Positions 57,566 to 64,000 of a DNA stretch of 64,000 nucleotides are shown here, piece by piece. Position numbers and translations under genes: made by a program. The notes below the pieces were generated by a model that ran no database searches, was not told the DNA's origin, and worked only from the letters and a program-made list of their open reading frames with translations. The first letter of the stretch is position 1; each line of letters starts with the position of its first letter. This DNA comes from CADEFX01 sp050260355. Its GTDB lineage: Bacteria > Pseudomonadota > Alphaproteobacteria > Rhizobiales > Hyphomicrobiaceae. The stretch is from contig JBLNBZ010000136.1 of the NCBI GenBank assembly GCA_050260355.1, positions 11,847-75,846 on the forward strand, read 5' to 3'.

Positions 57566-58339
57566 CTACAGTTTCATCTCGGGCAGGGGTACCACGGCGA
57601 TGCCGGCTGCTTCCAGCGCAGCGCGTACGCCGCGGCCCACGACCACGCCCGTGGCCTCATCGCCATGAACGCACAGCGTGTGGACGTTCACCTTCACGCG
57701 CTTGCCGTTCATCGAGATGACCTCGCCCTCTTGTACCATTCGCAGCGCCTGGGCGGCTGCCTCCTTGGGGTCCTTGAGCACGGTGCCGGGAATGGCGCGC
57801 GAGGCGAGGTTGCCGTCGTCATCGTATTTGCGATCGGCGAAACCCTCCTGCGCCAGGGGCAGATCGAGCTTGCGCGCTGCCTTCTCCATCTCCGAGCCGT
57901 ACAGGGCCACATAAATGATGCTGCGATCCACGGTCTTGATGGCCTTGCCGATGGCCATGGCGTAGTCCGCGTTCTCGGCGGCCATATTGTTGAGTGCGCC
58001 GTGCGGCTTCAGGTGCGTCACCTTCAGTCCTGCATAGCTGGCCATCGCCTGCAGGGCACCGATCTGGTAGGCGATCATGTACTCGAGGTCGCTCGCCTTC
58101 ATCTGGATGCGCCGCCGGCCGAAGCCCCACAGATCGTTGAACCCCGGGTGCACGCCGACGCTCACGCCCTCCTGCTTGGCAAGCATGCACAGCCGATGCA
58201 TCGTGTTGGGATCGCCGGCGTGGAAGCCGCAAGCGACGCTGGCCGACTTGATGATCTTCATCAGCTCCGCGTCGTTGCCGATGTCGTAGGCGCCCCACCC
58301 TTCGGCGATGTCGGCATTGAGGTTGATCATCTTCGCCAT
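57566..58339 (-). CDS. pxpA: 5-oxoprolinase-type lactam hydrolase subunit A (LamB/YcsF family)
   Basis: 257 residues, the full length of PxpA. The N-terminus I-N-L-N-A-D-I-A-E-G-W-G-A-Y and the block S-V-A-C-G-F-H-A-G-D-P are the LamB/YcsF signatures, with H-P-G-F-N-D-L-W-G-F-G-R-R. PxpA works with PxpB/PxpC in ATP-dependent opening of 5-oxoproline (pyroglutamate). Its partners are encoded divergently, 90 bases away. First gene of the operon that carries the F420 genes. In this setting it may act on a different lactam. Confidence 0.92.
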   Translation of the reverse strand: MAKMINLNADIAEGWGAYDIGNDAELMKIIKSASVACGFHAGDPNTMHRLCMLAKQEGVSVGVHPGFNDLWGFGRRRIQMKASDLEYMIAYQIGALQAMASYAGLKVTHLKPHGALNNMAAENADYAMAIGKAIKTVDRSIIYVALYGSEMEKAARKLDLPLAQEGFADRKYDDDGNLASRAIPGTVLKDPKEAAAQALRMVQEGEVISMNGKRVKVNVHTLCVHGDEATGVVVGRGVRAALEAAGIAVVPLPEMKL

Positions 58340-58383
58340 GGTGAACTCGCAGCTCCGCTATCTCGGCAAACAACGTGATGCTA

Positions 58384-58413
58384 TTTATAGGAAGACCGTA
58401 CGATCGCGGTCAA
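58384..58413 (-). promoter_or_regulatory. Promoter of the pxpA-fno-cofEDC-fbiC operon
   Basis: On the minus strand TTGACC (58408-58413) and TATAAA (58384-58389) are 18 bases apart, 45 bases before the pxpA ATG. The sequence CTATTTATAG (58381-58390), which shares the CTA-N4-TAG core of the candidate operators at 51917 and 61043, covers the -10 box. Its outer arms (TGATG, GAAGA) match the operator poorly, so binding here is uncertain. Confidence 0.5.
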
Positions 58414-58429
58414 ACCGGTCCTTGTTAGC

Positions 58430-59176
58430 ATGCACATGACGAACGCGGCCAGGTTTCTTCCTTGCGGTGATACGGCACTGATCGTCGAGTTCGGCGACCG
58501 GATCGACCGCCGCATCAGCGGCCTCGTGATCGCCCTGGCGGAGCGCCTCAAGGCCGCAGCCCTGGCGGGGGTGGTCGAGCTCGTGCCCACGTTTCGCTCG
58601 CTCCTGGTGCACTACGACCCCGCCGTGCTTCCCAATGCCGAGCTGAAGGCGCGCCTGTTGCCGATGATCGAGGATCTGGAGCCCGCAGAGCGCGCGGGCC
58701 GCGTCTGGCGCATCCCGGCCTGCTACGACATGAGCGTTGGCCCAGACCTTGCGGAACTCGCCACCACGACCGGCCTTGCCCCCTCCGACATCGCGGCGCG
58801 GCACAGCGCGGTCACCTACCAAGTCTACATGATCGGCTTCCTGCCCGGCTTCCCCTACATGGGCGACGTGCCGCCCGAGCTGCAGGTTCCGCGCAAGCAG
58901 AACCCACGGGTTGCCGTGCCGCGCGGGTCGATCGCGATCGCGACCACCCTCACCGCCATCTATCCCTTGGAAAGCCCCGGCGGCTGGCACCTCATCGGTC
59001 GCACCCCGGTGCCGCTCTGGGACCTCGGGGACGATCCGCCGACCCTGCTTGCCGCCGGCGACAGCGTGGTCTTCGAGCCCGTCTCGCTGGAGGCCTACGA
59101 GTCCATCCTGGCACGCGTAGAGGCCCGCGACTTCCGGCTGCGTCCCGAGCCGCGACATGCGGGGCCGGCTGCATGA
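58430..59176 (+). CDS. pxpB: 5-oxoprolinase-type subunit B (KipI-like)
   Basis: 248 residues (ATG 58430, or 58436). N-terminal P-C-G-D-T-A-L-I-V-E-F-G-D and the core Y-M-I-G-F-L-P-G-F-P-Y-M-G are the KipI/PxpB signatures, followed by P-R-x3-P-R-V-A-V-P-R-G-S-I-A and the P-L-E-S-P-G-G-W-H-L-I-G-R-T block. PxpB and PxpC form the ATP-dependent lactam-cleaving complex. Divergent from pxpA; the shared 90-base region holds the promoter elements. Stop overlaps pxpC by four bases. Confidence 0.92.
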   Translation: MHMTNAARFLPCGDTALIVEFGDRIDRRISGLVIALAERLKAAALAGVVELVPTFRSLLVHYDPAVLPNAELKARLLPMIEDLEPAERAGRVWRIPACYDMSVGPDLAELATTTGLAPSDIAARHSAVTYQVYMIGFLPGFPYMGDVPPELQVPRKQNPRVAVPRGSIAIATTLTAIYPLESPGGWHLIGRTPVPLWDLGDDPPTLLAAGDSVVFEPVSLEAYESILARVEARDFRLRPEPRHAGPAA

Positions 59177-60234
59177 AGCCTGCTCTCCGCGTGATCGCGC
59201 CGGGGCTGATGACGACGCTCCAGGATCTGGGCCGCTTTGGCTACCAGCAGCTCGGCGTTCCCGTTTCGGGTGCCCTCGATCCCGTAAGCCTGCGCGCGGC
59301 CAATCTCCTCGTCGGCAACGAGCCTTCGACCGCGGCTCTGGAGATTGCCTTTCAAGGGCCGACGCTCGCGGTCGAGGCTGACAGCGCCCGCGTCGCGGTC
59401 GTGGGCGGTACGGCGCCGCTCGAAATTCTCGATGGCGAGGGCTCGCCGCCGAGGCGGATCCCCCTGCTGCAGAGCGTCCGTCTGATGCGTGGCCAGATTT
59501 TGCGGGTGGGCGCGCTCAGCGGGAGCAAGCTCCTTTATCTGGCGGTCGAAGGCGGTTTCGACGTCGCGCCCGTCCTGGGCAGCAGGTCCACCTACACGCG
59601 TGCCTCGCTCGGCGGTTTCGACGGCCGCCCCCTCAAACCTGGCGATCTCCTTCCGCTCGCAGCCGCGCAGGCGGCCGAACGCGAGGAGCGCATGCTGCCG
59701 AAGCTTGACCTTGCGCCGCCAAGCCGCGTTCGCGTGGTGCTCGGTCCGCAGGACGACTTCTTCCCGCCGGACGCCATCGCCGCCTTTCTCGCCGCCACCT
59801 ACACCGTGTCGCCGGCCTCCGATCGCATGGGTATGCGGCTGGAAGGTCCGCCCGTGGCGCACGCCAAGGGTTTCAATATCGTCTCGGACGGTATCGCGCC
59901 CGGTTCCATTCAGGTCCCCGGCAACGGCCTTCCCATCATTCTCCTCGCGGACCGGCAGAGCACGGGTGGCTATCCCAAGATCGCCACCGTCATTTCGGCC
60001 GACCTGCCGGCGCTGGGGCGGCTCCTCCCCGGGGCCAGGATCGGCTTCGAGACCGTCAGCATCGAAGCGGCCGAAGCTGCGTATCATGAGCTTGCCGCGC
60101 GCTTGGACGGGATGGCGCGCCAGATCAGTCCGGTGCGCAACGAGCTCGTCATCGACGAAGCCAAGCTCATGCAAGCCAATCTGGTGAGCGGAATGATCGA
60201 TGCCCACGCACTGAGCCCGGATCCGGGCGACTGA
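59173..60234 (+). CDS. pxpC: 5-oxoprolinase-type subunit C (biotin-dependent carboxyltransferase-like)
   Basis: 353 residues, the length of PxpC/YbgK. T-T-L-Q-D-L-G-R-F-G-Y-Q-Q-L-G-V-P at the N-terminus and S-D-R-M-G-M-R-L-E-G-P in the middle identify the family; Q-V-P-G-N-G-L-P-I-I-L is also present. ATGA overlap with pxpB ensures equal production. The usual product is PxpC of 5-oxoprolinase; allophanate hydrolase and urea amidolyase domains are distant relatives. Confidence 0.92.
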   Translation: MKPALRVIAPGLMTTLQDLGRFGYQQLGVPVSGALDPVSLRAANLLVGNEPSTAALEIAFQGPTLAVEADSARVAVVGGTAPLEILDGEGSPPRRIPLLQSVRLMRGQILRVGALSGSKLLYLAVEGGFDVAPVLGSRSTYTRASLGGFDGRPLKPGDLLPLAAAQAAEREERMLPKLDLAPPSRVRVVLGPQDDFFPPDAIAAFLAATYTVSPASDRMGMRLEGPPVAHAKGFNIVSDGIAPGSIQVPGNGLPIILLADRQSTGGYPKIATVISADLPALGRLLPGARIGFETVSIEAAEAAYHELAARLDGMARQISPVRNELVIDEAKLMQANLVSGMIDAHALSPDPGD

Positions 60235-60245
60235 GACAGCACGCC

Positions 60246-61001
60246 ATGGCCAATCGCACGCGACGACAGTTGAAATCCGATGCCGACAGCCGGGTCCCCC
60301 GCTATCTCCAGGTGGCATCGGCGCTGCGCCGCCGCATCCGTGACGGCGTCTGGTCCGTCGGCGACAGGATCGCCACGCTCGAGGAGCTCGAGCGCGAGTT
60401 CGGCGTGGCCCGCGTCACCGTGCGGCAGGCCATCGACCTGCTGCAGGGCGAAGGCCTCGTCAAATCGTTCCAGGGGCGTGGCACCTTCGTCACCAAGGCC
60501 ATCGAGCATGACCGCTGGCTGCAGCTTGCGACGGACTGGGAAAGCCTGATCGCGCCGATCCGCGACAACGTCCCCCACATGCTGCCGTCCGAGGCTCAGC
60601 CTTCGCCTGTCATCGAGGAAGGCGACGGCGTACCCGCGCCAGCCTACGTTTTCCTGCGCAGCGTGCAGAAGCGCGGCGGTCAGCCCTATGCCTACGCGCG
60701 CATCCACGTTGCCAAGCACATCCACGCCCGCGCACCCAAGCAGTTCGCCTCGCGCGTCGCGCTGACGGTCCTGTCCGAGATGGCCGACCTCGCCATCTCG
60801 CGCGCGCACCAGACCTTGGCGATCGGCTCGGCGGACATCGAGACGGCGCGCATCCTCGGCATCGCGCTGAACGCGCCGACCGCTGAGGCCCGATGCGTCG
60901 TCGTGGACGATGATGGCGTCGTCATCTACGTGGGCGAGATCACGTATCCGGGCGACTGCGTCCGTATCAACATCGAGCTGATCGGCGGCGCGCGGAACTG
61001 A
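60246..61001 (+). CDS. GntR-family transcriptional regulator with UTRA ligand domain (HutC type)
   Basis: 251 residues. The N-terminal winged helix-turn-helix (Y-L-Q-V-A-S-A-L-R-R-R-I through F-G-V-A-R-V-T-V-R-Q-A-I-D-L-L and G-K/G-R-G-T-F-V) is the GntR signature, residues about 15-85. Residues 100-250 fit the UTRA effector-binding fold (V-F-L-R-S-V-Q, Y-A-Y-A-R-I-H-V). HutC-type regulators are usually repressors released by the pathway substrate or product. It begins 12 bases after pxpC in the same transcript and lies 41 bases before a strong candidate operator, so it probably controls this island. Confidence 0.9.
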   Translation: MANRTRRQLKSDADSRVPRYLQVASALRRRIRDGVWSVGDRIATLEELEREFGVARVTVRQAIDLLQGEGLVKSFQGRGTFVTKAIEHDRWLQLATDWESLIAPIRDNVPHMLPSEAQPSPVIEEGDGVPAPAYVFLRSVQKRGGQPYAYARIHVAKHIHARAPKQFASRVALTVLSEMADLAISRAHQTLAIGSADIETARILGIALNAPTAEARCVVVDDDGVVIYVGEITYPGDCVRINIELIGGARN

Positions 61002-61042
61002 CGCGCACGTTGCGAACGGGCCCATCAGGCACTAAGCTCAAC

Positions 61043-61062
61043 TTGTTCTAGATTTAGTACGA
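61043..61062. promoter_or_regulatory. Candidate operator upstream of the molybdenum hydroxylase genes
   Basis: TTGTTCTAGATTTAGTACGA differs at only three positions from the site at 51917-51936. It sits 28 bases before the GTG of the molybdenum hydroxylase large-subunit gene and after the GntR gene. The CTA-N4-TAG core with outer TTGT/ACGA arms is an imperfect palindrome. Likely binding site of the GntR protein; the gene probably has its own promoter here. Confidence 0.65.
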
Positions 61063-61089
61063 GTTTGTCGGTGGCGGGGGCGTCCGCGG

Positions 61090-63435
61090 GTGGCTGTGCA
61101 AGGCATCGGCGCAAGGCTGCTGCGCAAGGAGGACGACCGCTTCATGCGCGGTCGCGGCCAGTATGTCGGCGACATTCGCCTTGCCGGCATGTTGGATGTC
61201 GCTTTTCTGCGCAGTCCTCTGGCGCATGCCCGTATCAAAGGGATTCGCATTCCAGCGGGCATTCGCGACCGTGTGTTCATCGCGGAGGATCTGGCCGGCG
61301 TTGCGCCCATCCGCGCCGACACGACGCTCCCCGGCTTCAAGTCTTCCGTGCAGCCCGTGCTCGCGACCGGCAAGGTTCGTCACGTCGGCGAGTTGGTGGC
61401 CATGTGCGTGGCCCCAACCCGCGCGGAGGCCGAAGACCTCGCTGCCGAGATCGAGGTGGATTTCGAGCCGCTGCCCGCCGTCACGGACATGCTTGCTGCC
61501 CGCTTGCCGGGTGCGCCGCTCGTGCACGAGCACTGGGGCGACAACCTGTTCCTTACCACTGCAATCGACGTCGATTTCGAAGCGGTCAAGCGCAAGGCGG
61601 CCGTGTCGGTCACACGCGAGTTGCGCACCTCCCGCCAGGCCATGAGCCCGCTGGAGGGGCGCGGCGTCGTTGCCAGCTGGCATTCGCGCCTCGGCCAGCT
61701 TGTCGTCTACAGCTCCACGCAGCAGCCACACATCGTGCGATCGGGCCTGACTGAGTGCTTGCGGATCGACGAGGGTCAGATCCGCGTCATCGCGCCCGAT
61801 GTCGGCGGCGGCTTCGGCTACAAGGGCATCCTGCTGCCCGAGGAGATCGCGCTGAGCTGGGCCACGCGCAAGCTGGGGGCGCCGCTGCGATGGCTCGAGG
61901 ATCGGCGCGAGAGCCTTCTCGCCGGTGCCGACTGCCGCGAGCACCACTACATCCTGACCGCTTACGCCGATGCCGAGGGAAGGCTGCTTGGCCTCGACTG
62001 CGAGGCTACCGTCGATTCCGGCGCCTATTCCGCTTATCCCTTCTCCGCGTGCCTGGAGGCGGGCCAGATCGGCTCGATCCTCCCCGGCGTCTATGACTTT
62101 CCACACTACCGCTGCCGCACGTACTCGGCCGCGACCAACAAGCCGCCGATCCTTCCCTACCGCGGCGTCGCGCGCACCGGCGTGTGCTTCGCGCTCGAGG
62201 TGACGCTCGATGCGCTGGCTCGCAAGCTCGGCAAGGAGCCGACCGAGCTCCGCTTCAAGAGCATTGTGCGGCCCGAGCAGATGCCGTTCGACAACATCGC
62301 CAAGCGTCACTTCGACTCCGGCGACTATCCCGAGGCGCTGCGCCGGGCGATCGCCGCCATCGGCCTGGACAAGGTGCGTGCGCGCCAGAAGAGGGGCGAG
62401 GCTGACGGACGCCTGGTCGGCGTCGGCTTTGCCATGTACTGCGAGCAGGCCGGCCACGGCACCAGCGTCTACGCCGCCTGGGGCATTCCGTTCGTGCCCG
62501 GCTTCGAGCAGTGTCAGGCCCGCTTCGTGCCGGATGGCGCGCTCGAGCTCAGGATCGGTGCGCACAGTCATGGCCAGGGGCTGGAGACCACGCTTTCGCA
62601 GGTGGCGCATTCGATCCTCGGCGTTCCCCACGACCGCATCAGGCTCGTTCACGGCGACACGGCCGAAACGCCGTATTCGACCGGCACCTGGGGCTCGCGC
62701 AACATGATCATGTCGGGCGGCGCGGTCGCTGCCGCCTGCGACCAGCTTGCCGAGCGGGTGATGCGCATCGGCGCGGCGCTGCTGCAATCGCACCGCGAGG
62801 ATGTCCGGCTCGAGGAGGGTGCGGTGGTCGGCCCATCGGGCCGCATCGCCGTGACCGATGTGGCGCGCACCTGGTACCGCCGGCCGCAGGATCTTCCCTC
62901 CGATGTCGATCCGGGCGGATTGGAGGTGACGGCCGGCTACAAGGCGAGGCGCGACACCGGCACCTTCAGCTATGCCGCTCACGCGGTCGTCGTTGCAGTC
63001 GATCCCGGCACGGGCGAGGTCGAGATCCTGGATTATGTCGTCGTCGAGGACGGCGGCGTGCTCGTCAACCCCATGATCGTCGATGGCCAGATCTGGGGCG
63101 GGGCCGCCCAGGGCATCGGCACCGCGCTATACGAGGAGATGCCCTACGACGCGCAGGGCCAACCGCTCGCCTCGACGTTGTCCGATTATCTGCTGCCGGG
63201 GCCGACGGAGGTTCCCGAGATCCGCATTCTGCATATGGAGACGCCGTCGCCGTACACGCGGTTTGGACAGAAAGGACTGGGCGAAGGGGGCGCCATCGCA
63301 CCACCGGCCGCCATCACCAACGCCATCAACGACGCGTTGAAGACCATCGGAGCCGAGCTGCTGATCTCACCCGTCACGCCGCGGCGCGTGGTCGAGGCGA
63401 TCGAGCGGGCGCGCGCGGGCGCGACAGCCTCATGA
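61090..63435 (+). CDS. Xanthine-dehydrogenase-family molybdenum hydroxylase, large (Mo-binding) subunit
   Basis: 781 residues from GTG 61090. The N-terminal domain (G-A-R-L-L-R-K-E-D-D-R-F) and the Mo-cofactor domains are complete. Key features: V-G-G-G-F-G-Y-K-G for the pterin, P-Y-R-G-V-A-R-T-G around the active site and the base-catalyst glutamate E732 in G-L-G-E-G-G. The A-Y-R-C-S-F-R loop of form I CO dehydrogenase is absent, so it is not a true CO oxidase. Family enzymes hydroxylate N-heterocycles, aldehydes or similar compounds at a carbon next to nitrogen, taking oxygen from water. Overlaps the FAD subunit by four bases. Confidence 0.94.
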   Translation: MAVQGIGARLLRKEDDRFMRGRGQYVGDIRLAGMLDVAFLRSPLAHARIKGIRIPAGIRDRVFIAEDLAGVAPIRADTTLPGFKSSVQPVLATGKVRHVGELVAMCVAPTRAEAEDLAAEIEVDFEPLPAVTDMLAARLPGAPLVHEHWGDNLFLTTAIDVDFEAVKRKAAVSVTRELRTSRQAMSPLEGRGVVASWHSRLGQLVVYSSTQQPHIVRSGLTECLRIDEGQIRVIAPDVGGGFGYKGILLPEEIALSWATRKLGAPLRWLEDRRESLLAGADCREHHYILTAYADAEGRLLGLDCEATVDSGAYSAYPFSACLEAGQIGSILPGVYDFPHYRCRTYSAATNKPPILPYRGVARTGVCFALEVTLDALARKLGKEPTELRFKSIVRPEQMPFDNIAKRHFDSGDYPEALRRAIAAIGLDKVRARQKRGEADGRLVGVGFAMYCEQAGHGTSVYAAWGIPFVPGFEQCQARFVPDGALELRIGAHSHGQGLETTLSQVAHSILGVPHDRIRLVHGDTAETPYSTGTWGSRNMIMSGGAVAAACDQLAERVMRIGAALLQSHREDVRLEEGAVVGPSGRIAVTDVARTWYRRPQDLPSDVDPGGLEVTAGYKARRDTGTFSYAAHAVVVAVDPGTGEVEILDYVVVEDGGVLVNPMIVDGQIWGGAAQGIGTALYEEMPYDAQGQPLASTLSDYLLPGPTEVPEIRILHMETPSPYTRFGQKGLGEGGAIAPPAAITNAINDALKTIGAELLISPVTPRRVVEAIERARAGATAS

Positions 63436-64000
63436 AGCCGGCAGCCTTCGAGTACACGAGACCCGCCACCGTCGCCGAGGCCGTGCGCATTCTCGAAGCC
63501 AATCCGGAGGCGCGGGTGCTCGCCGGCGGCCAGACTTTGGGGCCTATGCTCAATCTCCGCCTGGCTCAGCCGGCCATGCTCGTCGATATCACCCGCATCC
63601 CGGAGCTGGCGGCGGTCGAGGAGGAGACCGGGGCGGTCACGCTCGGTGCGATCGTCACGCATGCAGCCATCGAGGACGGGCGGGTCAAGGACCCGACCGG
63701 CGGTTTTCTTGCGCAGGTTGCGCGCGGCATCGCCTATCGCGCCGTGCGCACGCGCGGCACCGTGGGCGGCAGCCTCGCCCATGCCGATCCCGCCGCCGAT
63801 TGGCTGTCGTGCTTGACGGCTCTCGGCGCCGAGGTGCTGATCGCAGGGCCGCGACAGGATCGTCGGCTCGCATTGTCAGAGGTCGGTCGCGGCGCCATGG
63901 ATACGAACCTGTCTCCGGGCGAGTTGATCCGCGCCGTCCGCATCCGACCATTCTCCGCGCGCGCGCGTTTCGGCTACCACAAGATCTGCCGCAAGACAGG
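63432..64000 (+). CDS. Molybdenum hydroxylase FAD-binding (medium) subunit, cut by window edge
   Basis: Starts at ATG 63432, overlapping the large-subunit stop (ATGA), and remains open to base 64000 (189 codons seen, about two-thirds of a usual 290-residue subunit). The FAD-binding motifs L-A-G-G-Q-T-L-G-P-M and T-V-G-G-S-L-A-H-A-D-P-A-A-D are the CoxM-type signatures. It passes electrons from the iron-sulfur small subunit to the acceptor. The [2Fe-2S] small subunit would be expected next, outside the window. Confidence 0.93.
   Translation, partial: MKPAAFEYTRPATVAEAVRILEANPEARVLAGGQTLGPMLNLRLAQPAMLVDITRIPELAAVEEETGAVTLGAIVTHAAIEDGRVKDPTGGFLAQVARGIAYRAVRTRGTVGGSLAHADPAADWLSCLTALGAEVLIAGPRQDRRLALSEVGRGAMDTNLSPGELIRAVRIRPFSARARFGYHKICRKT

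Noticed and set aside
61090..63435. Large subunit of true aerobic CO dehydrogenase (CoxL form I)
   Set aside because: The A-Y-R-C-S-F-R loop with the special cysteine is missing; the sequence fits the broader xanthine-dehydrogenase family.

Overview
The window is about 64 kb of GC-rich chromosome from an alphaproteobacterium, most likely Hyphomicrobiales (Rhizobiales). The evidence is the split ATP synthase layout (an F0-only operon atpI-atpB-atpE-atpF'-atpF), bactofilin, HdaA, the DciA-type DUF721 protein, the purM-purN pair next to a DUF2066 gene, and GatCAB-type aspartyl-tRNA synthetase architecture. No rRNA, CRISPR array, phage or insertion sequence was seen. One tRNA (Leu, anticodon TAA) is present.

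Positions 1-36645 are mostly core chromosome: a DMT exporter (cut by the left edge), a zinc phospholipase C-like/DUF4332 fusion, tRNA-Leu, bactofilin, a ceramidase-like membrane protein, aspS, rnd, a frameshifted cysteine-rich repeat gene, a J-domain protein, the ppk-ppx polyphosphate pair, hdaA with AI-2E transporter and CDP-alcohol phosphatidyltransferase genes, a DUF2066 gene, purM-purN, a cytochrome P450 convergent with an FAD-linked oxidase, ispE, a TPR protein, a threonine dehydratase-like gene, mutY, a dciA-like gene, two DsbA-family thiol oxidoreductases, smc and the F0 operon. Positions 36716-42730 hold an orphan solute-binding protein without a signal peptide, a phnD-phnC-phnE-phnE importer with no C-P lyase genes, and a lone ctaD.

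Positions 42838-64000 form the most interesting part: an apparently co-regulated catabolic island built around cofactor F420. One minus-strand operon (51862 to 42838) encodes a fold-type-II PLP enzyme, a two-subunit class I CoA-transferase-like enzyme, a luciferase-like F420-family oxidoreductase and a complete Liv-type ABC importer. A second minus-strand operon (58339 to 51984) carries pxpA, an F420:NADP oxidoreductase, cofE, cofD, cofC and a fused cofG/cofH (fbiC), i.e. nearly the whole F420 pathway. Divergent from it on the plus strand lie pxpB, pxpC, a GntR/HutC-type regulator and the large and FAD subunits of a xanthine-dehydrogenase-family molybdenum hydroxylase, which runs off the right edge.

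Two intergenic 20-bp imperfect palindromes that match at 17 of 20 positions sit in front of the PLP-enzyme operon (51917-51936) and the molybdenum hydroxylase genes (61043-61062). A weaker relative of their core overlaps the -10 box of the pxpA/F420 operon. I infer a single regulon, probably controlled by the GntR protein, that imports a small (perhaps N-heterocyclic or lactam-forming) compound, hydroxylates it, reduces it with F420H2, opens a ring with the PxpABC ATP-dependent lactamase and passes acyl products to CoA. The substrate is not determined by the sequence.
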